A stretch of DNA of 63,851 nt from Microbacteriaceae bacterium PS02067 (GTDB lineage Bacteria > Actinomycetota > Actinomycetes > Actinomycetales > Microbacteriaceae), in NCBI GenBank assembly GCA_029960085.1, contig JASCPG010000007.1:1-63851 (forward strand), in the 5' to 3' direction. This document shows positions 37,243 to 51,993 of this stretch, piece after piece; the stretch's first letter is position 1; each line of letters begins with the position of its first letter. A program made the translations under genes and the position numbers. The notes beneath the pieces are model-generated. The model did no database searches, was not told the DNA's origin, and saw only the letters and a program-made list of their open reading frames with translations.

Positions 37243-38018
37243 ATGCTGGCAGGCCTCACCGCCGGTGCGGTCGAGGATGCCGAGACGCGGGCCGCGACCC
37301 GGCCCCTCGCCGACGTCGAGCGCGATGCCCTCGCGCAGACGCCGGCCGTCGACGCTCTCGCCGCCCTCGCGCCCGCCGCTCGGGTGAAGATCATCGCGGA
37401 GGTGAAGCGCGCGAGCCCCTCGCGCGGCGACCTCGCCTCGATCCCCGACCCGGCCCTTCAGGCTGCCCGTTACCAGGAGGGCGGCGCCTCCGCCATCTCG
37501 GTGCTCACCGAGGAGCGTCGCTTCAAGGGCTCGCTCGCCGACCTCGAGGCCGTGAAAGCCCGCGTCGCGCTGCCGGTGCTGCGCAAGGACTTCATCGCGA
37601 CGCCGTATCAGGTGCTCGAGGCACGGGCATCCGGAGCCGACCTCGTCCTCCTCATCGTCGCCGCGCTCGAGCAGCCGCTGCTGACCGAACTCCACGCCCT
37701 CGTCCTCGACCTCGGCATGACGCCGCTCGTCGAAACGCATTCGCGTGAGGAGCTCGACCGGGCATCCGACCTCGGCGCGAAGCTCATCGGCGTCAACGCC
37801 CGGAATCTCTCCACGTTCGAGCTCGACCGCGACCTGTTCGGCTCGCTCGCGGAGCACTTCCCGGCGGATGCCGTGAAGATCGCCGAGTCGGCGGTGCTCG
37901 CCCCCGCCGACGTCGCGCACTACCGTGCGGCGGGCGCCGATGTCGTCCTCGTCGGGGAGGCACTCGTGACCAACGACCCCGTATCCACGCTGCATGCTTT
38001 CCTGGAGGCAGGATCCTG

Positions 38019-38019
<1 letters not shown>
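37243..38019 (+). CDS. trpC: Indole-3-glycerol phosphate synthase
   Basis: 258 aa, a monofunctional TIM barrel with no TrpF fusion. It closes the indole ring. [17 protein letters not shown] holds the catalytic Glu and Lys; [31 protein letters not shown] and VGEALV follow. Its stop shares a base with the trpB ATG. Confidence 0.96.
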
Positions 38020-39277
<1,258 letters not shown>

Positions 39278-39281
<4 letters not shown>

Positions 39282-40060
39282 GCCGCGTCACCGCGGCGAT
39301 CGACGCCGCACGGGCGGAAGGCCGCGGCGCGTTCGTCGGCTATCTGCCGATCGGATACCCGGATCTCGAGACCTCGATCGAGGCCGCTGTCGCCCTCGCC
39401 GAGGCGGGCGCCGACATCCTCGAACTCGGCCCGCCCTACTCCGACCCGGTCATGGACGGCACGGTCATCCAGGAGGCCACGCAGGCGGCCCTCGCGAACG
39501 GCTTCCGCCTGCGCGACACGTTCACGGCGGTCCGCGCCATCGCGGCCCGCGTCGATGTGCCGATCCTCGTCATGACGTACTGGAACCCGGTGATGCAGTA
39601 CGGCGTCGACCGCTACGCCGACGATCTCCTCGCCGCCGGCGGGGCGGGGCTCATCACCCCCGACATCACGCCCGACGCGGCGGCCGACTGGATCACCGCG
39701 TCGACGCGCACGGGGCTCGACCGCGTGTTCCTCGCGGCGCCGACGTCGACCGACGAGCGCCTGCAGATGATCGCGGAGTCCTCGACCGGGTTCGTGTACA
39801 CGGTCTCCACGATGGGGATCACCGGCGAGCGCGCCGAGTTGGATGCCGCGGCCCGTTCGCTCGTCGGGCGCCTGCGCGCCCACGGCGTGGAGCACGCGTG
39901 CGTCGGCATCGGCATCTCGACGCCCGATCAGGTGCACGGCGTTATCGAGTACGCCGACGGCGCGATCGTCGGCACCGCCCTCGTCCGCGCCCTGCGCGAC
40001 GGCGGCGTCTCCGGCCTCGCCGGCACAGCCCGCTCCCTCGTCGCCGGCACCCCCCGCTGA
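39278..40060 (+). CDS. trpA: Tryptophan synthase alpha subunit
   Basis: 260 aa, GTG start overlapping the trpB stop. It splits indole-glycerol phosphate. [13 protein letters not shown] and [17 protein letters not shown] hold the catalytic Glu and Asp; [12 protein letters not shown] and [10 protein letters not shown] follow. Three half-copies of the intergenic repeat begin about 20 bases after the stop. Confidence 0.96.
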
Positions 40061-40080
40061 CCCGTCGCCCCACCCTCCCC

Positions 40081-40178
40081 GGTCGTTGAGCGAGCCGCGC
40101 CCCACCCTCCCCGGTCGTTGAGCGAGCCGCGCCCCTCCCCGGTCGTTGAGCGAGCCGCGCAGCGGCGAGTCGAAACGC
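40081..40178 (+). repeat. Three tandem left-arm half-repeats after trpA
   Basis: Copies of GGTCGTTGAGCGAGCCGCGC start at 40081, 40112 and 40141. The first two are cut after that 20-mer and followed by C-rich spacers. The third continues through GCGGCGAGTCGAAACG. None has its matching right arm nearby, so they cannot form the full hairpin seen in the main array. Confidence 0.85.
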
Positions 40179-40230
40179 CCCCTGTGGACACACCGCACCA
40201 CCGTCACCCCGACATCGGTACCGTCCCGAC

Positions 40231-40563
40231 ATGGCTTACGTGTACATGCTGATGTGCGCCGACGGCACGCTGTACATCGGCAGCACGCTCGACCTCAAGC
40301 GCCGACTCGCCCAGCATCAGGCCGGTGAAGGTGCGGAGTACACGCGACGACGCCTCCCGGTGGCACTGCACTGGTCGGAGCAGATGGACCGCATCGACGA
40401 CGCGTTCGCGTGGGAGAAGCGGATGCAGGGATGGAGCCATGCGAAGCGTCTCGCCTACGCCGAGGGCGGCCTCGCCGCGATCAAGGGCTGGAGCGCGCGT
40501 CACCGCGGCCCAACCCCCGATCGTCGAGCGCGCCGCACCACCCCCGGCACCCCCGGTCGTTGA
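40231..40563 (+). CDS. GIY-YIG domain nuclease-like protein (UPF0213 type)
   Basis: 110 aa. The single GIY-YIG fold is complete: YVYMLMCADGTLYIGSTLDL, the catalytic Arg region KRRLAQHQ, EYTRRRLPV, and the Glu in AFAWEKRMQGWSHAKR. Such short proteins (YhbQ-like) may cut DNA; their biology is poorly known. The last 17 or so codons, from about 40514, are made of degenerate intergenic repeat, and the stop codon is the TGA inside the first array unit. The original 3' end was probably replaced. Confidence 0.85.
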   Translation: MAYVYMLMCADGTLYIGSTLDLKRRLAQHQAGEGAEYTRRRLPVALHWSEQMDRIDDAFAWEKRMQGWSHAKRLAYAEGGLAAIKGWSARHRGPTPDRRARRTTPGTPGR

Positions 40564-41933
40564 GCGAGCCGCGCAGCGGCGAGTCGAAACGGCGACGGCC
40601 ACAGACGTTTCCACTCGCTTCGCTCGGTCAACGACCGGCAGGCAGCACCCCAGCGCATCCGGTCGTTGAGCGAGCCGCGCAGCGGCGAGTCGAAACGTCC
40701 CGCGCCACAGACGTCTCCACTCGCTCCGCTCGGTCAACGACCGGGGGCATCACGCCCGGCACCCCCGATCGTTGAGCGAGCCGCGCAGCGGCGAGTGGAA
40801 ACGGCGACCGCGGCGCGGGGCGTTTCCACTCGCTCCGCTCGGTCAACGACCGGGGGAGCACGCCCGACACGCCCCGGTCGTTGAGCGAGCCGCGCAGCGG
40901 CGAGTCGAAACGGCGACCGCGGCGCGGGGCGTTTCCACTCGCTTCGCTCGGTCAACGACCGGGGGGGCACCACACCCGGCACCCCCGGTCGTTGAGCGAG
41001 CCGCGCAGCGGCGAGTCGAAACGTCCCGCGCCACAGACGTTTCCACTCGCTCCGCTCGGTCAACGACCGGGGGCAGCACGCCCGACACGCCCCGGTCGTT
41101 GAGCGAGCCGCGCAGCGGCGAGTCGAAACGGCGACCGCGGCGCGGGGCGTTTCCACTCGCTCCGCTCGGTCAACGACCGGAGGGCACCACGCCCGGCACA
41201 CCCGGGCGTTGAGCGAGCCGCGCAGCGGCGAGTCGAAACGTCCCGCGCCACAGACGTCTCCACTCGCTCCGCTCGGTCAACGACCGGGGGCATCACACCC
41301 GGCACCCCGGACGTTGAGCGAGCCGCGCAGCGGCGAGTCGAAACGGCGACGGCCACAGACGTTTCCACTCGCTTCGCTCGGTCAACGACCGGCAGGCAGC
41401 ACCCCAGCGCATCCGGTCGTTGAGCGAGGCGCGCAGCGGCGAGTCGAAACGGGGACCGCGGCGCGGGGCGTTTCCACTCGCTTCGCTCGGTCAACGACCG
41501 GGGGGCAGCACCCCAGCGCATCCGGACGTTGAGCGAGCCGCGCAGCGGCGAGTCGAAACGGCCACCGCGGCGCGGGGCGTTTCCACTCGCTCCGCTCGGT
41601 CAACGACCGGGGGCAGCACACCCGGCACCCCCGATCGTTGAGCGAGCCGCGCAGCGGCGAGTCGAAACGGCGACCGCGGCGCGGGGCGTTTCCACTCGCT
41701 CCGCTCGGTCAACGACCCGGGAGCATCACGCCCGGCACACCCGGGCGTTGAGCGAGCCGCGCAGCGGCGAGTCGAAACGTGCCGCGCCACAGCCGTTTCC
41801 ACTCGCTTCGCTCGGTCAACGACCGGGAGGGCAGCACCCCAGCGCATCCGGTCGTTGAGCGAGCCGCGCAGCGGCGAGTCGAAACGGCAACGGCCACAGA
41901 CGTTTCCGCTCGCTCCGCTCGGTCAACGACCGG
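40555..41933 (+). repeat. Tandem array of 13 imperfect-hairpin units
   Basis: Unit starts: 40555, 40661, 40767, 40876, 40987, 41094, 41204, 41309, 41415, 41524, 41633, 41743, 41850; spacing 105-111 bases. Each unit is 83-88 bases. The left arm begins GGTCGTTGAGCGAGC and the right arm ends GCTCGGTCAACGACC; they pair over 15 positions with one G-G mismatch kept in every copy. An asymmetric internal loop follows (CGCGCAGCGGC against a GAAGC/GGAGC complement), then an inner 11-position stem (GAGTCGAAACG with CGTTTCCACTC). The 12-17 base tip loop has three types. Spacers also fall into a few types. All units point the same way. A lone right-arm fragment follows at 41942-41955. Confidence 0.93.
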
Positions 41934-42013
41934 GGGCGCGGTCGGTCAACGACCGGGGGCGCGGTCTACGAGTGGGGCGACGGCCGGGGGAGGTCGGGAG
42001 GACGGGGGAGAAG

Positions 42014-42019
42014 TAGACT
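42014..42019 (+). promoter_or_regulatory. -10 box for lgt, leaderless layout
   Basis: TAGACT ends seven bases before the lgt GTG, downstream of the repeat array, so lgt has its own promoter. Confidence 0.55.
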
Positions 42020-42026
42020 TCCCCTC

Positions 42027-43013
42027 GTGCTTTCCTCTGCCTCCGTCGTCGCGTCGATTCCGAGCCCGCCGATCAGCTCGTTCCCGCTCGGACCGCTGAC
42101 GATCCACTTCTACGCGCTGTGCATCCTCACCGGGATCATCATCGCGGCGTTCATGACCAACCACCGCCTCACCAAGCGCGGTGCGGAGCCGTGGGTCGTC
42201 ATCGACATCTGCCTCATCGCGGTGCCCCTGGCGATCATCGGGGCGCGCCTGTTCCACGTGTTCACCCACTGGAGCTTCTACTTCGACCAGGGCCGCGACT
42301 GGTGGAACCCGTTCGTGAAGGACGCGATCTGGAACGTCTGGGACGGCGGCATCGCGATCTTCGGCGCCCTCATCGGCGGTGCGATCGGCGCATGGCTCGG
42401 CTGCAAGTGGACGGGCATCCGCTTCTGGTCCTTCGCCGACGCGCTCGCGCCGGGCCTGCTGCTCGCGCAGGCCATCGGTCGCTTCGGCAACTGGTTCAAC
42501 CAGGAGCTGTTCGGCACGCCGACCGACCTGCCGTGGGGCCTGCAGATCGACTACCCGAACCCCGCATGGCCGACGGGCCTGCCCGAGGGCACCCTCTTCC
42601 ACCCGACATTCCTGTACGAGGTCATCTGGAACACCCTCGGCGTGATCTTCCTCCTGTGGGTGGGCAAGCGCTTCACCCTCCAGTGGGGGCGCCTGTTCGC
42701 CCTGTACCTCGTCTGGTACAGCGCCGGCCGGATCGTGTGGGAGAACATCCGCATCGATCCGAGCGAAGTGTTCTTCGGCCTCCGCACCAATGTCTGGGCC
42801 GCGATCTTCGGCGTCATCGTCGGCATCGTGATCTTCTTCGTGCAGAAGCGGCGTCATCCGGGACTCGAACCTTCGCCCTATCAGCGTGGGCGCGAACGGT
42901 CCGGCGGCGCCAATGTACAATCACAGAACACCGAGGACTTCGTCGACGTCAGCGCACCCCCCACGTCCGATGTCCTTGCGGACGCCGCCACAAGCGCAGT
43001 CGCCTCTAAGTAA
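42027..43013 (+). CDS. lgt: Prolipoprotein diacylglyceryl transferase
   Basis: 328 aa, GTG start. It moves diacylglycerol to the lipobox Cys of prolipoproteins in the membrane. At least six membrane segments are visible. The signature GRFGNWFNQELFG is present, as is the conserved VWDGGIAIFGALIGG region. The C-terminal 50 residues are a polar tail, common in actinobacteria. The usual trpA-lgt adjacency is kept but is stretched by about 2 kb of repeat. Confidence 0.95.
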   Translation: MLSSASVVASIPSPPISSFPLGPLTIHFYALCILTGIIIAAFMTNHRLTKRGAEPWVVIDICLIAVPLAIIGARLFHVFTHWSFYFDQGRDWWNPFVKDAIWNVWDGGIAIFGALIGGAIGAWLGCKWTGIRFWSFADALAPGLLLAQAIGRFGNWFNQELFGTPTDLPWGLQIDYPNPAWPTGLPEGTLFHPTFLYEVIWNTLGVIFLLWVGKRFTLQWGRLFALYLVWYSAGRIVWENIRIDPSEVFFGLRTNVWAAIFGVIVGIVIFFVQKRRHPGLEPSPYQRGRERSGGANVQSQNTEDFVDVSAPPTSDVLADAATSAVASK

Positions 43014-43076
43014 CATCCCGCTAGACATCCGGGCCGACGTCGTCCCTTTCCAGCAAGAGCATTGAGGACGGTAGTC

Positions 43077-49125
<6,049 letters not shown>

Positions 49126-49171
49126 GCTGAAACCAACCCCCGAAAAACACACGCAGACCGGAGATCAGTCA

Positions 49172-50620
49172 GTGAGACGCGCGAAGATCGTCGCCACCCT
49201 GGGCCCCGCCACCGAGTCGTATGAGATGATCCGCGCGATCATCGATGCCGGTGTCGACGTTGCCCGTTTGAACCTCAGCCACGGCTCCTACGCCGAGCAC
49301 GAAGGCCGTTTCGCCAACGTGCGCAAGGCCGCCGACGACGCAGGCCGCGCCGTCGCCATCCTCGTAGACCTCCAGGGGCCGAAGATCCGTCTCGGCAAGT
49401 TCTCCGACGGACCGCACGACCTCGCCTTGGGAGACACCTTCCGCATCACGACCGAGGACGTCGTGGGCACCCGTGACCTCGTCGGCACGACCTTCAAGGG
49501 CCTTGCCGGCGACGTCAAGCCGGGAGACTTCCTCCTGATCGACGACGGCAAGGTCCGCGTCCAGGTCGAGAGCGTCGACGGCCCCATCGTCACGACCAAG
49601 GTCGTCGTCGCGGGCACCGTCTCGAACAACAAGGGCATCAACCTGCCCGGCGTCGCCGTGAGCGTCCCCGCCCTGTCCGAGAAGGACGAGGAGGACCTGC
49701 GCTGGGGCCTCAAGGCCGGCGCCGACCTCATCGCGCTGTCGTTCGTGCGCGACGCGGCCGACATCACGCGGGTCCACGAGATCATGGCGGAGGAGGGCCG
49801 CAAGGTCCCCGTCATCGCCAAGATCGAGAAGCCGCAGGCGGTCGACAACCTCGAAGAGATCATCGACGCGTTCGACGGCATCATGGTCGCCCGCGGCGAC
49901 CTCGCCGTGGAGCTGCCCCTCGAGGCCGTGCCGATCGTGCAGAAGCGCGCCGTCGAGCTGTGCCGCCGCATGGCGAAGCCGGTCATCGTGGCGACGCAGA
50001 TGCTCGAGTCGATGACGCATGCCCCCGTGCCGACGCGCGCCGAGGCATCCGACGTCGCGAACGCCGTTCTCGACGGCGCCGACGCGGTCATGCTCTCGGG
50101 CGAGACGAGCGTGGGCGAGTACCCGGTCGTCACGGTGCAGACGATGGCCCGCATCGTCGAGTCGACCGAGGACCACGGCCTGGAGCGCATCCTGCCGTTC
50201 ACGGCGAAGCCCCGCACGCAGGGCGGCATCCTGACCCTCGCGGCCAACGAGGTCGCGGAGTTCATCGAGGCGAAGTACATCTGCATCTTCACCGAGTCGG
50301 GTGACACCGCGCGCCGCATGTCGCGCCTGCGCCCCGCGATCCCGATGATGGCCTTCGCCGCCGACCCGGCGATCCGTCGCCGCATGGCCCTCACCTGGGG
50401 CGTGCGCTCGACGCTCGTCGAGCACGTCGCGCACACCGACCTCATGTTCATCCAGGTCGACGAGTTCTTCCTCGGCCAGGGCCTGGCGAAGGAAGGCGAC
50501 AAGGTCGTGGTGATCTCCGGATCCCCTCCCGGAATCATCGGGTCGACGAACGACATCCGCATCCACAAGATCGGCGATGCCGTCAACGGCAACGCGCCCA
50601 TCTACCAGAGCGAGAAGTAG
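49172..50620 (+). CDS. pyk: Pyruvate kinase
   Basis: 482 aa, GTG start (MRRAKIVATLGPATES). Final ATP-making step of glycolysis. AILVDLQGPKIRLG, the catalytic Lys in VIAKIEKPQAV, IMVARGDLAVELP and MTHAPVPTRAEASDVANAV are all present. A hairpin terminator follows 20 bases after the stop. Confidence 0.97.
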   Translation: MRRAKIVATLGPATESYEMIRAIIDAGVDVARLNLSHGSYAEHEGRFANVRKAADDAGRAVAILVDLQGPKIRLGKFSDGPHDLALGDTFRITTEDVVGTRDLVGTTFKGLAGDVKPGDFLLIDDGKVRVQVESVDGPIVTTKVVVAGTVSNNKGINLPGVAVSVPALSEKDEEDLRWGLKAGADLIALSFVRDAADITRVHEIMAEEGRKVPVIAKIEKPQAVDNLEEIIDAFDGIMVARGDLAVELPLEAVPIVQKRAVELCRRMAKPVIVATQMLESMTHAPVPTRAEASDVANAVLDGADAVMLSGETSVGEYPVVTVQTMARIVESTEDHGLERILPFTAKPRTQGGILTLAANEVAEFIEAKYICIFTESGDTARRMSRLRPAIPMMAFAADPAIRRRMALTWGVRSTLVEHVAHTDLMFIQVDEFFLGQGLAKEGDKVVVISGSPPGIIGSTNDIRIHKIGDAVNGNAPIYQSEK

Positions 50621-50640
50621 TCGCACGGACGCGGACAAGG

Positions 50641-50676
50641 GGCGGATGCCCGGGAGTTCATCCCGAGGCATCCGCC
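50641..50676 (+). terminator. Hairpin terminator between pyk and tRNA-Leu
   Basis: GGCGGATGCC pairs with GGCATCCGCC, extended by GGGA/TCCC, around a GTTCA loop. It serves the two converging transcripts (pyk and the tRNA). The stem arms are again an inverted pair of GGATGCC. Confidence 0.8.
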
Positions 50677-50686
50677 CCTTCGTTCG

Positions 50687-50767
50687 TGCCGATGGTGGGA
50701 GTCGAACCCACACGTCCGAAGACAACCGAGTTTGAGTCGGTCGCGTCTGCCATTCCGCCACATCGGC
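50687..50767 (-). tRNA. tRNA-Leu (CAA anticodon)
   Basis: The minus strand gives acceptor arm GCCGATG paired with CATCGGC, discriminator A, and an anticodon arm ACCGA-CTCAAAC-TCGGT with anticodon CAA. A long class II variable arm (TGTCTTCGGACG) and T-arm GTGGG-TTCGACT-CCCAC complete it. Length is about 81 without CCA, which is not encoded. I see no integrated element next to it. Confidence 0.95.
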
Positions 50768-50811
50768 GCACCGGAATCGACGATACCGCAGGCGGGCACC
50801 GCACCTGGCTC

Positions 50812-50817
50812 TAAGAT
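50812..50817 (+). promoter_or_regulatory. -10 box for the ANTAR regulator, leaderless layout
   Basis: TAAGAT ends six bases before the GTG start. Confidence 0.55.
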
Positions 50818-50823
50818 GGATGA

Positions 50824-51444
50824 GTGACTGAGCAGGAACTGACCCCCGCAACGACGCCCACGGCACCGCGACGGGTCGTCGTCGCCGAAGATGAGTCGCT
50901 GATCCGCCTCGACATCGTCGAGATCCTCCGCGACAACGGCTTCGACGTCGTCGGCGAGGCCGGAGACGGCGAGACGGCCGTGCAGCTGGCGACGGAGCTT
51001 CGCCCCGACCTCGTCATCATGGACGTCAAGATGCCCGTGCTCGACGGCATCAGCGCCGCCGAGAAGCTCAGCAAGAACCACGTCGCGCCGGTCGTGCTCC
51101 TCACGGCGTTCAGCCAGAAGGAGCTCGTCGAGCGCGCGAGCGAGGCGGGCGCTCTCGCCTACGTCGTGAAGCCGTTCACACCGAACGACCTGCTGCCGGC
51201 GATCGAGATCGCCCTCGCCCGCTACGAGCAGATCATCACGCTCGAAGCCGAGGTCGCCGACATGGTCGAGCGGTTCGAGACGCGCAAGCTCGTCGACCGC
51301 GCGAAGGGGCTGCTCAACGAGAAGATGGGCCTGTCGGAGCCCGAGGCGTTCCGCTGGATCCAGAAGGCCTCGATGGACCGTCGCCTCACGATGCAGGACG
51401 TCGCGAAGGCGATCATCGAGCAGCTCTCGCCGAAGAAGGCCTGA
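50824..51444 (+). CDS. Response regulator with ANTAR RNA-binding domain
   Basis: 206 aa. Receiver domain: VVVAEDESLIRLDI, phospho-Asp in DLVIMDVKMPVLDG, and LLTAF and YVVKPF with the switch residues. A coiled linker (AEVADMVERFETRKLVDRAKGLL) leads to the ANTAR domain (MGLSEPEAFRWIQKASMDRRLTMQDVAKAI). ANTAR proteins bind paired RNA hairpins and prevent termination. It resembles mycobacterial PdtaR. No histidine kinase is adjacent, so its PdtaS-like partner would be elsewhere. Confidence 0.94.
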   Translation: MTEQELTPATTPTAPRRVVVAEDESLIRLDIVEILRDNGFDVVGEAGDGETAVQLATELRPDLVIMDVKMPVLDGISAAEKLSKNHVAPVVLLTAFSQKELVERASEAGALAYVVKPFTPNDLLPAIEIALARYEQIITLEAEVADMVERFETRKLVDRAKGLLNEKMGLSEPEAFRWIQKASMDRRLTMQDVAKAIIEQLSPKKA

Positions 51445-51501
51445 CCCGCTCTACCTCGCGGAGGCGTTCGACACGCGCGCTCCGGCTGCCGCATCCCGCG
51501 C

Positions 51502-51936
51502 TCAGTCGACCGGACGATCCTTGATCAGGTTCGTGATGCGGATCGTCGAGCAACGACGGCCCTGATCGTCGGTGACGACGATGTCGTGCACCGTCATCGA
51601 CCGGCCGAGGTGAAGCGGCGTGCAGACGCCCGTGACGATGCCGGACGTGGCAGAGCGCGTGTGCGTCGCGTTGATGTCGACGCCGACCGCGAGCTTGTCC
51701 GGCCCCGCGTGCAGGTTCGCGGCCATCGATCCGAGCGACTCGCCCAGCACGACGTAGGCACCGCCGTGGAGGAGCCCCACCGGCTGCGTGTTGCCCTCGA
51801 CCGGCATGGTCGCCACGGAGCGCTCGATCGTGAACTCCGTGAAGACGATGCCCATCTTCTCGGCGAGTGCGCCCATTCCGCGCTCCGCCGCCCAGGCGAG
51901 ACCGTCGGAGATCGGGGGAGTGCGGTCAGCGGTCAT
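51502..51936 (-). CDS. PaaI-type hotdog thioesterase
   Basis: 144 aa. The open frame runs much further left inside polA, but AAGGTGG sits before this ATG and family homology begins here. GLLHGGAYVVLGESLGSMAAN holds the catalytic Asn/Glu-type region of acyl-CoA hotdog thioesterases. Substrate unknown; menaquinone or phenylacetate-type CoA esters are possible. Divergent from polA, with 57 bases between. Confidence 0.9.
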   Translation of the reverse strand: MTADRTPPISDGLAWAAERGMGALAEKMGIVFTEFTIERSVATMPVEGNTQPVGLLHGGAYVVLGESLGSMAANLHAGPDKLAVGVDINATHTRSATSGIVTGVCTPLHLGRSMTVHDIVVTDDQGRRCSTIRITNLIKDRPVD

Positions 51937-51981
51937 CGTCCACCTTCGGATGATCAGGGAGGGAGCGTCCCACCCCACGTC

Positions 51982-51987
51982 TAGGCT
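51982..51987 (+). promoter_or_regulatory. -10 box for polA, leaderless layout
   Basis: TAGGCT ends six bases before the polA GTG. Confidence 0.6.
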
Positions 51988-51993
51988 TGCAGG

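Noticed and set aside
40555..41933. CRISPR array
   Set aside because: The repeats are two-armed hairpins, spacers are short and mostly shared between units, and no cas genes are present. CRISPR spacers would be unique.
50687..50767. Integrated element at tRNA-Leu
   Set aside because: No integrase, no duplicated tRNA 3' end, and ordinary housekeeping genes on both sides.
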